DNA of 64,000 nt from the NCBI GenBank assembly GCA_963815185.1, contig CAWFGC010000005.1:1-64000 (forward strand). The letters run 5' to 3'. This DNA comes from SHZL01 sp963815185 (lineage in GTDB: Bacteria > Pseudomonadota > Gammaproteobacteria > Xanthomonadales > SZUA-36). Positions 7,780-16,765 of this stretch are shown here, piece after piece. The position numbers and the translations under genes were made by a program. Numbering within the stretch: position 1 is the first letter of the stretch; the number at the start of each line of letters is the position of its first letter. A model generated the notes under the pieces. That model was not told the DNA's origin. It worked only from the letters and a program-made list of their open reading frames with translations, and searched no databases.

Positions 7780-9489
7780 TTACCAACCGCCACCACCACC
7801 GCCGCCTCCGCCGCCTCCGGAAGAACCGCCGCCACCCCCACCGGAGCTGGAGCCAGGCGGTGATGATGCGGAGGAAATCGCCGTGGAGAAGGAACTGCCG
7901 AAGCTGCCCCCAAGGTGATTCAGTGCATGCATGCCATGATATTGGCCGCTGTACCAGCCCGGCTGATAACTGCTTTGCTGCCGCATTTCCTCCGGCAGTT
8001 CACGGGCAAAGCGTTCGCACCAATGGTTCTCCACGCCCAGCGCATAGGCATAAGGCAGGAAGGACTCGAACACCTCCGGCGTCAACGCCGGCGAACGCAT
8101 CCGGTCCAGCCGATCCTGCTCGGCGGTATCGAGATAACTCTTAAAGCCCTCGATCTCGTCCATCACCTTGCGTCCCGCGGGCGTGGGCGCGCGCATCAGG
8201 TGGATAAACAGGGCATGCACGGACAAAGTGAGTATTAACCAGGTAATCCAGATTGCCGGACTGCTGTCGAAAGCCAGCGCAATTACCGCTGCCAGCAAAG
8301 TGATCAGGACGGGCGGCGCCAGGTACAGGGTATTGAGATGGAACAGGCGCCCCAGGTACTCCTTTCTGAGCGCCTGTTTCAGCAAATTGCGCGCCTGCTG
8401 GAATTGGCTGTAGTAGGTATCTTTCATACTGATGGAGGAAGGAACGTGCGGCAGCAGGGCTTGCAATACCTGGGCCTCTCCCTTGGTCAAGGGAACCGGA
8501 TCATCGTTCCTGATGCGGCGCAAGGTGAATTCCTTGCCCTTTTCCTCGATTTGGATATGACGCTTGATGGCCAGGGAAATGATGGCTGCGGTGAAGGCAT
8601 GACGGTCAAAGGACATATCCAGCACATAACGGCTTGCTGCCGGCGACAGGCCATCCGGTGGTTTGAAGCGGGGAATGATGACCCCTTTTTTCGGATCGCG
8701 GCCAACCTTGTTCCAGGCCGCGTAGTACCAGGCCAGAGTCAACACCAGACCCAGCAAGAGCACAATAGCCGCGCCGTTGTCGCGCGCAAACCAGCGTATT
8801 TTTTGCCCCAGGGATGGTTCTGCGATGAGGCCCTTGGGCCACGCGGCAATCACCGAAAATCCTTCACCCGGAGCCAATGGGCGGCTGGTTTCAAATTCGA
8901 CGGTGTGGCCATCGATGATGCCGTTACGCACGCTGGTTTCGGTGGAGCCAAAGACGCCAACGTATGCACTGAGTTCCAGGTTCGCCGCCGGGACATCGAA
9001 TGGCAGAGTAATGCGCGCCGATGCCTCGTCAATGGGGAAACCCCAGCCGTTGCCGGTTACATTCCACCACAGTTCGTCGTGTTCTGGAAAAAAGCCCAAC
9101 TGCCGGTTGGTATGGAAACGGATCTGGTAACTGTACACGCCCGGCGCGAGCAGACGGTCTGCATTGCCGATGTACACCCGGATGCCGTTGCTGCGTTTCG
9201 TGCTGTGCCAGCTTTCGGGCGCCCCATCGCGTAACACCGAGTCGACCGTGAAATCCACCCGGTAATGGTTGCCGTAACGGTCCTTGTAGCGGGTGGGGAA
9301 ATCCCGGTAGATTCCGCGCCGAATTTTGCGTCCCTCAGCACGGACCCGGATGTCTTCGGTCACCGTGAGCTCACCGCCGGGGTGAATCATCACCTGCGAT
9401 TGATACTGCAGGATGCGCTCGTCTGCGCCCGCAAGGGCGGGCAGAATCAGGCCGGCCAGCAGCACCCAATGCAGCATGAAGTTTTTCAT
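7780..9489 (-). CDS. DUF2207 membrane protein with glycine-rich tail
   Basis: 569 residues of the DUF2207 family (E. coli YciQ-like), role unknown. An N-terminal signal peptide (MLHWVLLAGLILPALAGADE) precedes an extracytoplasmic beta-rich domain (residues about 25-230: GGELTVTEDIRVRAEGRKIR, RGIYRDFPTRYKDRYGN, WWNVTGNGWGFPI). A transmembrane helix AAIVLLLGLVLTLAWYYAAW leads to a cytoplasmic part, and two more helices lie near residues 400-440. The C-terminus is an extreme Gly/Ser run ending GGGGGW. It overlaps lemA by 4 bp, and the LemA-DUF2207 pairing recurs in bacteria, suggesting a joint envelope function (inference). Frame intact. Confidence 0.85.
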   Translation of the reverse strand: MKNFMLHWVLLAGLILPALAGADERILQYQSQVMIHPGGELTVTEDIRVRAEGRKIRRGIYRDFPTRYKDRYGNHYRVDFTVDSVLRDGAPESWHSTKRSNGIRVYIGNADRLLAPGVYSYQIRFHTNRQLGFFPEHDELWWNVTGNGWGFPIDEASARITLPFDVPAANLELSAYVGVFGSTETSVRNGIIDGHTVEFETSRPLAPGEGFSVIAAWPKGLIAEPSLGQKIRWFARDNGAAIVLLLGLVLTLAWYYAAWNKVGRDPKKGVIIPRFKPPDGLSPAASRYVLDMSFDRHAFTAAIISLAIKRHIQIEEKGKEFTLRRIRNDDPVPLTKGEAQVLQALLPHVPSSISMKDTYYSQFQQARNLLKQALRKEYLGRLFHLNTLYLAPPVLITLLAAVIALAFDSSPAIWITWLILTLSVHALFIHLMRAPTPAGRKVMDEIEGFKSYLDTAEQDRLDRMRSPALTPEVFESFLPYAYALGVENHWCERFARELPEEMRQQSSYQPGWYSGQYHGMHALNHLGGSFGSSFSTAISSASSPPGSSSGGGGGGSSGGGGGGGGGGGW

Positions 9490-10049
9490 GGGGATAGTGG
9501 TTCTTTTTCGAGCTGGATAACCGGCGCCAGGCGCTCGCTGGCCAGCTCAATCTCAAAAAATGCAGCCGCATGGAAACCGCATAGCCGTGCGATGATCAGC
9601 GAAGGGAAACCTTCCACCAGGTTATTATTGTCGCGCACACTGCCGTTGTAATAACGCCGTGCGTACTGCAATTGCTCCTCGATCTCCACCAGACTGTCAT
9701 GCAGTTGCCGGAAACCGGCACTGGCTTTCAGATCGGGGTAATCCTCGGCCAGAGCGAACAAACGGCCAATGGAACGCGACAGACCGGATTCCGCACTGGC
9801 GCGCTCATCCAGCGGCATGGCTTGCTCAGCACGCAGGCGGGTGACGCGTTCGAGCACACCCGATTCATGCTGCATGTATCCCTTCACCGTCGCTACCAGA
9901 TTGGGTACCAGTTCATAGCGGCGCTGCAATTGAACGTCGATACCTGACCATGCTTCCTTCACCTGGTTGCGCAGGCGCACCGCGCGATTGAACGTGACGA
10001 CAGCCCATGCCAGCAGGACCGTCGTCGCAAGCAACAGGAACCAGGCCAC
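9486..10049 (-). CDS. lemA: LemA family protein
   Basis: 187 residues with one N-terminal transmembrane helix (LLLATTVLLAWAVVTFNRAV) and a long alpha-helical periplasmic domain. LemA signatures are VQLQRRYELVPNLVATVKGY, HESGVLERVTRLR, RQLHDSLVEIEEQLQYARRY and YYNGSVRDNNNLVEGFPSLI. The biochemical role of LemA is unsettled. It is translationally coupled to the DUF2207 gene (ATGA overlap at 9486-9489) and preceded 10 bp upstream by the DUF2461 gene, so the three probably form one transcript. Confidence 0.92.
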   Translation of the reverse strand: MAWFLLLATTVLLAWAVVTFNRAVRLRNQVKEAWSGIDVQLQRRYELVPNLVATVKGYMQHESGVLERVTRLRAEQAMPLDERASAESGLSRSIGRLFALAEDYPDLKASAGFRQLHDSLVEIEEQLQYARRYYNGSVRDNNNLVEGFPSLIIARLCGFHAAAFFEIELASERLAPVIQLEKEPLSP

Positions 10050-10059
10050 TAGCCGCTCC

Positions 10060-10749
10060 TCAAGCCGGCAGTTCCAGTGCGTCGCAGATAAAGCGGTTGA
10101 GTGGCGCTGCGCGGCCGAAGGCGTCGCTCACAAGATCAATGAACCCTGGTTTCAGCGCCGCGGCCGGATCGGATCCGACCATGACGAAGAAACTTTTACG
10201 CTTGAGGTCGTCAATATGCACGTGTTTGGCATCGAAGCCTCGCGGGGGGCGCAGTAACGATTCGCCCTGGATGCCGCCGACTGCCAGAACCTTTTTCGCG
10301 TTCTTGATGCGCGCCCAGGAGCGAACGTTATCCGCGATGAAATCACGTATGCGATTCAATTGCCGGCTGCCTGGCTGCCAAATACCGCCGCCGAAGAACA
10401 ATTCGTCCGCGCCGAGATGAACATAGAATCCGGGGGCATGGACGTCTTTGCCGGCAGCGTGCCGGAATTGGCACGCGGCATGGGTTTTATAGGGTGTTTT
10501 GTCCTTGGAAAAACGTGCGTCGCGGTAAATGCGAAACATCGAACCGCCGTGTGGTTTGGGGTCAGCCACGTAGTGTGGTGATATGGCTCTGAGGCGCGGC
10601 TGCATGGAGACGATGAAATCTCCCATCGGTTGAACGACAGAGGCGATGTAGCGCTCTTTGGACGCGTTGAACCAGGTCCGGTTATTGTTCTGTTCCAGAT
10701 CCTTGAAAAAACGAAACAGGTCTGCTGGAAACCCCTTGAATGTTGTCAT
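10060..10749 (-). CDS. DUF2461 domain protein (TIGR02453 family)
   Basis: 229 residues spanning the whole DUF2461 domain. The start TFKGFPADLFRFFKDLEQNN-NRTWF is diagnostic, followed by FRIYRDARFSKDKTPYKTHA and PGFYVHLGADELFFGGGIWQ. No signal peptide or membrane segment, so probably cytoplasmic. The reaction is unknown; the family is widespread in bacteria and fungi. It lies 10 bp before lemA and 51 bp after the Slp lipoprotein gene on the same strand. Confidence 0.9.
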   Translation of the reverse strand: MTTFKGFPADLFRFFKDLEQNNNRTWFNASKERYIASVVQPMGDFIVSMQPRLRAISPHYVADPKPHGGSMFRIYRDARFSKDKTPYKTHAACQFRHAAGKDVHAPGFYVHLGADELFFGGGIWQPGSRQLNRIRDFIADNVRSWARIKNAKKVLAVGGIQGESLLRPPRGFDAKHVHIDDLKRKSFFVMVGSDPAAALKPGFIDLVSDAFGRAAPLNRFICDALELPA

Positions 10750-10800
10750 TCCATTGACCTCTTGTCACGATTTGGGGCTCTTGCTCCTGCTCTCACCCGG

Positions 10801-11409
10801 TCAGTGATCTCGCTTGGGACCTGTGGACTGGCCGCGCTGCACTGCCGGCGCAGCCATGCTCCTCGAGCCGTGGTACGGACCCGAATAGCGGTAGTACGGA
10901 TAGTAGCCCCAGTACGGATAACCCCAGAAATACGGATAATAAAACGGGTCGTAAAACCGGTCGTAGATCACCACGTCTTTACGTTCATCCCACAACACCA
11001 TATCGGTGATTTCAAGCACCGGATAACGGTAATCGAATTCTTCGATCTTGCGCACTTCCACGTTCTGTATGCGGCCGGTGATGGTAACTTCGCGGCCCTT
11101 GGCATAAACCTCGGGGTCATGGAAACCATTGGTACAGGCGATAAAACGCCCAGCGGTATTGTCTTCCTCTCGTGGCCGCATGGAACTGTCAAGCGATCGT
11201 GACAGCACTTCAAAACAGGTGCGGTCTTTTTCATTGCGCGTGTCGACCAGCACACCGCCCCAACGCACATTGCTGCCAAATTGTTCAGTTTGTACGCGCG
11301 CCGGCGACACTTCGGTGAACTCTCCCTGCAATTGCGTCGGAACTGAAACACACGCGGCGAGCACAGTAGCTAAAACGGCCGCCAAAAGGATCGACAGGGT
11401 GTTTTTCAT
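10801..11409 (-). CDS. Slp family outer-membrane lipoprotein
   Basis: 202 residues from the start chosen. A lipoprotein signal (MKNTLSILLAAVLATVLAAC) is followed by a Slp-type beta domain: VSPARVQTEQFGSNVRWGGV, CFEVLSRSLDSSMRP, GRFIACTNGFHDPEVYAKG-REVTITG. Slp proteins are starvation or stationary-phase inducible outer-membrane lipoproteins in enterics. The tail is strikingly aromatic (DPFYYPYFWGYPYW onward). Two in-frame starts lie upstream (GTG 11430, ATG 11421). None has a clear Shine-Dalgarno; I chose ATG 11409 because it gives a compact signal peptide. It sits between tgpA and the DUF2461 gene in a same-strand envelope cluster. Confidence 0.85.
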   Translation of the reverse strand: MKNTLSILLAAVLATVLAACVSVPTQLQGEFTEVSPARVQTEQFGSNVRWGGVLVDTRNEKDRTCFEVLSRSLDSSMRPREEDNTAGRFIACTNGFHDPEVYAKGREVTITGRIQNVEVRKIEEFDYRYPVLEITDMVLWDERKDVVIYDRFYDPFYYPYFWGYPYWGYYPYYRYSGPYHGSRSMAAPAVQRGQSTGPKRDH

Positions 11410-11449
11410 GGTAATTTGCATGGCATTCACGAGACCGGTTCAGGCTCCA

Positions 11450-13433
11450 TCATCTTACATCATTGGCTCTTTTTTTGGGCCGGAAATTTTGCACGGCTTT
11501 TTGTATTTCACCAGAGCCGGGAGGTTCTGGCGAGTAACGGTAACGGTTATACAGTTTGGCGATATGGTAAATTTCCGAGGCACTGGTAGGTAAGTGGATC
11601 GCCGCAACGCCTGCAAGTTCCATGGCGCCATCCGATGCGCGGTGCAGAAAACCCGCTTTTTTCAGCCGCCGGAGGAATTTTTGCCATGCCAGTTGTACCG
11701 GGTCCTTGTCGCCAGGGCCAACGGTTCTGAGTATCAAGGGCAGCAACACTATGGACAGCACCCCGAGCAATGCGAACAGGACGGAAACCAGTCCGACCGG
11801 GCTGACGTGATCCAGACCAAAGACTGAAAACATCCGTGCCTGGCTCTGGGCGCTGAATTCGATCACCCAATCATTCCAGCGTTGTTCCAGCAGATCAAAG
11901 CCATTGCGCATGGAGCGGATCCAATTGAAGTCCAGAAAATGCCGCGATGCCGAGAGGGCTTCGCGCGAACCGCGCAGCACCCGCAGTGGAGATACCGCTG
12001 CAGTGGGATCCACCCGGTACCAGCCTTTTGACGGCAGCCACACTTCCGTCCAGGCGTGGGCGTCGGACTGGCGCACCAGCAGATAGTCACCCAGTTCGCT
12101 GTACCACCCACCCAGGTAGCCGGTTACTACCCGCGTAGGAATACCGGCCATTCGCATCATGACGGCAAACGCGGAGGCATAATGTTCGCAATAGCCAGTA
12201 CGCGTGCCGAACAGAAAGTCGTCTACCGCATTCCTTCCCAACAGCGGTGAGTCCAAAGAGTAGTGGAAATCCTCTTGATTGAAATAATTCAATACGCGCT
12301 GGATCAATGCTTGCTGATCGGGCGTTTCGAGGCGCCACTGTTCCATCATTTCCCGGGTTCTGGGATTGAGCCCTTCGGGCAATTCCAGTGCCAACGCCCG
12401 CAGGGTGAGTTTCAGCTCAGGGGTATCGACAAAATCCGGATTGGAGGACATCCGATATTGCACCACCTGAGTGACCGGCAGGCGGCGCCACAACTCGAAA
12501 TCCATGCTGATGCGCGCATCCGGGGGTGTCTGCGTGGGATAGTCCAGTGCAAATAGCCAGTTGCGTTCATTCGGTTCCAACTGCACGGTGTAGTGCCAAC
12601 GCGCATGCGCGTTATCCGGCATGGTTTCCAGCGCAGCATTGCGTCCATAGAAACCCGGGGTCCAGGTATTGTTTTCGTACTGCCAGAACACCGGTCCCCG
12701 CCAATACAATTCAGCCGGCCCGGGCCGGCTGCCCCTGAAGGTAACGCGAAAGGCCGGGCTGTCATCCAGGAAGAGATTCTGAATCGAACCGGGTGACATC
12801 GATTCCGACAGGCCGCTCTTTGCATCCAGGGTGGTTTCGGGCACACCCCAAAAAGGTGTGGCCCAGCGGGGAAAAAAGAGAAAGAACGCAATGGCGGCGG
12901 GAACAGCCAATAACAAAAGACGCAAACTGAAAGCCAGTTCTGACAACATCGTCGTCTTTACCGGCGGCGCCGCGCCGACGGCCTCGAATGCCTCCATGCG
13001 CTGTAGCTGGACCAGCGCAATAAGCCCGACGATGATGGTTGCCAAACCGTAGACCAGGGTAAGTATGCCCTGCGTGAACAGGTACTGTGTCGCGCACAGG
13101 AAGAAGCTGAAGCTTACAATGAGCCGGGCGTCCCGGATGCGCTCACATTCCAGGAGTTTGAGCGCCAGCATGGAAGCCAGCAGGGTCACTGAAGCACGCC
13201 GTCCAAACAAACCGCCATAAGAGACCACCAGCACGATGAGTGACAGGGCCGTGAGTGCAAAACGCACGAATTTCGCCAGGGGTTTCCAGCCATGTGAACT
13301 CCGCAGCAATGCGCCACAGCAGCGGCGCCAGAGCCATGATTGCAATCGGCACCGGCATACGCGCTACTTGCGGCGCCATGGCTATGGCCAGCGTGGCAAT
13401 TACCCACAGGATACTGTTGGATCGCGGCTGCAT
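11450..13433 (-). CDS. tgpA: TgpA-type transmembrane transglutaminase, one frame break
   Basis: Membrane-anchored transglutaminase-like protease-fold enzyme (DUF3488 plus transglutaminase core), about 660 residues. N-terminal helices (SILWVIATLAIAMAPQVAR, LTALSLIVLVVSYGGLFG) precede a periplasmic papain-like domain. Its catalytic triad is visible as Cys in TRTGYCEHYASAFAVMM, His in SDAHAWTEVWLP and Asp in GWYRVDPTAAV. A final helix (LVSVLFALLGVLSIVLLPLI) follows. The start ATG 13433 overlaps the DUF58 stop. The first 50 or so residues are in one frame (LLWRIAAEFT) and the rest in another (GWKPLAKFVRF). The break near 13,275-13,290 has the sign of one extra base, so the protein is probably intact in nature. 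It forms the classic moxR-DUF58-tgpA trio; in Pseudomonas TgpA is essential. Confidence 0.85.
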
Positions 13434-14413
13434 CACTTACCGTACAAGGCCAGAATTTTCAGGCAAGCATCACGGTGGTCAGCGCCCAGGCCGACGGGCA
13501 GGGCATCCGTCGGCAATTCCAGAGAATACGGGATCCGCCTCAGCTCGGCGCGCAGGATCCAGGCCGTCAGAATGGACAGCTTTTCCTCCGGATCACGGCC
13601 GCCCATCAGGTACCAGTTGAGCTCGCAGGCTTCTTCACGAGGTGTTTCCATCACCCGTGAATACAATTTGCCATGGCGGGCGCTCGTGCGCCAGGCAACC
13701 CGGCGCAAGGCATCTCCGGGCCGGTATTCACGCAAGCCGTGGAAGTGGTCACCTTCCCCAACCTGGGCGGTTCCGTCATCGCCCCGGCCGGTGCGCGGCA
13801 GCGGTGGTGGCTTGTTCGCGGGCTCGGGGTAGACCAGGCAACGGGCGGTCGGAATAATCACCGACCAGGCACGGAACAAACCCAACGGGTAACGATTCTC
13901 CAGGTTGAAGGGTTCCATCTCCATCCAACCCCGTTCAAAGCTTGTCTGTTCCAGCATCAAGGCCACGGATTGTTGCGGGCCAATGTCCCCGGCGTCACTG
14001 GATTCGTCCGACTTGAGCTGCAGGGCAAAGCGGTGGCGCGCTTCCGGGTTTTTCAGATAAACGCGAAATTCCGCGGTTTCACCGGCAAACACCGGGTTGG
14101 CGTGAATACTGCTCAGCGTCATTCCCACGATATTGCGATAGGCCAGAAAAGTGGTGAGCTGGGCAATGGCAGCCAGAAGAAATCCCAACAATAATGCCAT
14201 GTTGTTATTGAAATTAAGGCCGCCCAGGACGGTGGCCGCGAGTAACAGGCCGAACCAGGCGCCAAAGCGGGTCGGCATTACATAGATATGTTGGTATTCC
14301 AGTGTAAAAGGAAGTGGGGGCGAACCGCGCAGCCGCCGCACACGCTGCAGAATCCAGTGCTCAAATCGCGGGCCGGGTCTGAAGTCATCGATGCTGAGGG
14401 CTAGCAAAGCCAT
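13433..14413 (-). CDS. DUF58 domain protein (von Willebrand-like, MoxR partner)
   Basis: 326 residues. Two N-terminal membrane helices (about 50-95: FGAWFGLLLAATVLGGLNF and LLLGFLLAAIAQLTTFLA) precede the DUF58 region. Its signature REYRPGDALRRVAWRTSARH occurs around residue 230. The family is always found next to MoxR ATPases and TgpA-like transglutaminases, and is thought to act as a partner or substrate platform for the chaperone-like ATPase. It is 24 bp downstream of moxR and overlaps tgpA (TGATG), indicating translational coupling. Confidence 0.9.
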   Translation of the reverse strand: MALLALSIDDFRPGPRFEHWILQRVRRLRGSPPLPFTLEYQHIYVMPTRFGAWFGLLLAATVLGGLNFNNNMALLLGFLLAAIAQLTTFLAYRNIVGMTLSSIHANPVFAGETAEFRVYLKNPEARHRFALQLKSDESSDAGDIGPQQSVALMLEQTSFERGWMEMEPFNLENRYPLGLFRAWSVIIPTARCLVYPEPANKPPPLPRTGRGDDGTAQVGEGDHFHGLREYRPGDALRRVAWRTSARHGKLYSRVMETPREEACELNWYLMGGRDPEEKLSILTAWILRAELRRIPYSLELPTDALPVGLGADHRDACLKILALYGK

Positions 14414-14437
14414 TTTATCCGCTCGGGACCGGTCGTC

Positions 14438-15394
14438 TCAGGGGATGGGCAGTTGCTGCAACATTTCCGCGATCTGCTCGTCCGGCACCAGGCTGAATCC
14501 GGCGGAAGCATTCAGGCGATGGCGGGCCAGACCCGGAAAGACCATCTTCACATCTTCCGGTGTGACGAAACTGCGGTTGTCCAGAAAAGCAAAAGCGCGG
14601 CCGGCGCGCAACAATGCAAGTCCCGCTCGCGGCGATAGTCCGCTTTCGAACCATTGTTCGTTTCGGGTTTCTGCCAACAATGCCTGGATGTAATCCAGCA
14701 AATCCTCGCTAACGAATATCTGCTCGCAATCCTTCTGCAATTCCAGCACTTCTGCCGGCGTCAGCAACGGTTCAAGTCGCTGCAACATCAGGATACGGTC
14801 CTCGGATTTCAACAAGTTGCGCTCTGCAGCCCGATCAGGGTAGCCCAGCGTTATGCTGAGCAGGAAGCGGTCGAGTTGCGAATCGGGCAGCGGGAAGGTA
14901 CCCACCAGGTCAAGCGGATTCTGTGTCGCCAATACAAAAAATGGACGCGGCAAAATATGGGTCTCATTTTCGATCGTCACCTGGCCTTCGGCCATGCCTT
15001 CGAGCAATGCACTTTGCGTTTTCGGCGTGGCCCGGTTGATTTCGTCGGCCAGTATCACCTGTGAAAAAATCGGACCGGGGTGCAGTTCGAACAAGTCCTT
15101 ATCCCGCTTGTAAATGGAAACGCCGAGAATATCGGCCGGCAACATGTCACTGGTGAACTGAATGCGTTGGTAATCGGAACCGATCACACGGGCCAAAGCG
15201 TTGGCCAATATGGTCTTGCCGACACCGGGCACATCTTCTATCAGCAAGTGGCCCCGTGAGAGCAGGCAGCAAAAGGCCAGGCGCACCTTGTCAGTTTTTC
15301 CCAGCAGTATCCGGTTGACTGCCTGTTCCGCCAGGCGCAAGGACTCGCGACGAGTCTGCGCAGCATCGGTTTCGCTAATTACGGTGTTGTTCAT
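14438..15394 (-). CDS. MoxR family AAA+ ATPase
   Basis: 318 residues, standard MoxR length. Walker A is VPGVGKTILANALA, Walker B ILADEINRATPKTQSALLEG, and sensor region FVLATQNPLDLVGTFPLPDS. The C-terminal lid includes SPRAGLALLRAGRAFAFLDN and VTPEDVKMVFPGLARHRL. MoxR ATPases are chaperone-like and help mature or assemble protein complexes, usually with a DUF58 partner encoded next door, as here. It is the first gene of a minus-strand cluster reaching at least to tgpA. Start ATG 15394; a 236 bp divergent spacer separates it from the phospholipase gene. Confidence 0.93.
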   Translation of the reverse strand: MNNTVISETDAAQTRRESLRLAEQAVNRILLGKTDKVRLAFCCLLSRGHLLIEDVPGVGKTILANALARVIGSDYQRIQFTSDMLPADILGVSIYKRDKDLFELHPGPIFSQVILADEINRATPKTQSALLEGMAEGQVTIENETHILPRPFFVLATQNPLDLVGTFPLPDSQLDRFLLSITLGYPDRAAERNLLKSEDRILMLQRLEPLLTPAEVLELQKDCEQIFVSEDLLDYIQALLAETRNEQWFESGLSPRAGLALLRAGRAFAFLDNRSFVTPEDVKMVFPGLARHRLNASAGFSLVPDEQIAEMLQQLPIP

Positions 15395-15630
15395 GCCTGG
15401 ATTCCCTTTTTAAAAATCTTCTGCTCCTGCACATACCCCTTACCGAGTCCCGGCAGATCAACGCGGGCTGCGTCGTCCGGCCGGCGAAAGAGCCAGGTAC
15501 CTTTTGTGCAGCGCGAGTATAGCAAACCCTCGGCTCCTGACCGTCATGCCTGACTTCGTCAGTTTCCATAGCGGGAAATGAATCCGCGAGCACGTCGCGG
15601 TATATTGTCGCCGTGAACAGTGAGCAAGTA

Positions 15631-16765
15631 ATGGTAAATGAATCCAGCGGCGGTAAAACCGCAATCGTCCTGCCTGGCGGTGGCGCGCGCGGCGCCTATC
15701 AATCCGGGGTATTGAAAGCGATTGCGCAAATTACCCGTAAGGGGGTCAACCCCTTTCCGGTTATTTGCGGCGTATCGGCAGGGGCGATAAACGCGGCGGT
15801 TCTCGCCAGTCATGCACATGAGTTTCATTGGGGCGTAGAGCGCCTGGAACAGTTCTGGTCAACCATGTTTTGCGAGAGAATTTACCGCACCGATGCCTGG
15901 TCCGTGTTGCGTCCGGTCTTGCAGTGGCTGTTTTCGATTCCACTGGGTGGAAAGTTCATAAGCTATCCAAAATCACTGCTCGATAACCAACCGCTGCGCC
16001 ATTTTCTCGAGCACACGCTGCAACTTCAAGGCATCGCTCAAGCCCTTGAAAGCGGCCATCTGCATGGGGCGGCCGTCACTGCATCCGGCTACACCTGCGC
16101 TTCGGCCATCAGTTTCTATCAGGCGGCAAGCGGCGTTCAACCGTGGGCGCGGGCGCGAAGGCACGGCCGACAGGCGGAATTGACCATCGATCATCTGCTG
16201 GCCTCCGCTGCTCTGCCGTTGCTTTTCCCCGCACAACGCATTGGTATGGAATTTTTCGGTGACGGCGGTATGCGTGCGTTTGCGCCTTTGAGCCCGGCCA
16301 TCCATCTGGGGGCTTCGCGCGTGTTGATCATTTCCACCCGGGACGACAGGCCGGATCCTTCTCCCGACCATCTTTTGCCCTATCCGTCACTGGGAGAGAT
16401 CGGTGGCTACCTGCTCGATACCATCTTCATGGATACCCTGAATGCAGACCTGAACCGGATGCGCCGCATCAACAGGACGCTTGCCCTGGTAGCGCCGGCA
16501 GCAGCGGCACAAAACCGGACTGCAGAACATAGAATCACTGGTCATCCGTCCCAGCCGGGACGTACGCGTCATTACGCAACAGCACGCTAACGAGATTCCC
16601 CGTGCCGTGCGCTTGTTGTTACGCAGCCTGGGGGCTTGGGGAAATGACTGGCGGTTGGCCAGCTATCTGTTGTTCGAAGCGGCATATTGCCAGGAACTGA
16701 TCGCCCTGGGCTATCGCGATGGCCTGGCGATGAAAGAGGAGCTCAGCGCCTTCCTTGGATCCTAG
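15631..16765 (+). CDS. patatin-like phospholipase, one frame break
   Basis: About 378 residues of the patatin/RssA-like lipid acyl hydrolase family. The oxyanion motif GGGARGAYQSG, nucleophile Ser in ICGVSAGAINAAV and the Asp of FFGDGGMRAFAPL are all present, so the Ser-Asp dyad is complete. The frame breaks near 16,515-16,525. The continuing frame reads LQNIESLVIRPSRDVRVITQ, then LLLRSLGAWGNDWRLASYLL, and ends MKEELSAFLGS at TAG 16763-16765, which is the normal family C-terminus. The break has the sign of one extra base. GTG at 15613 is an alternative start. No signal peptide; probably cytoplasmic or membrane-associated. Confidence 0.87.

Noticed and set aside
8338..9234. 298-codon plus-strand open frame
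   Set aside because: Antisense shadow of the DUF2207 gene; no start signal or domain.
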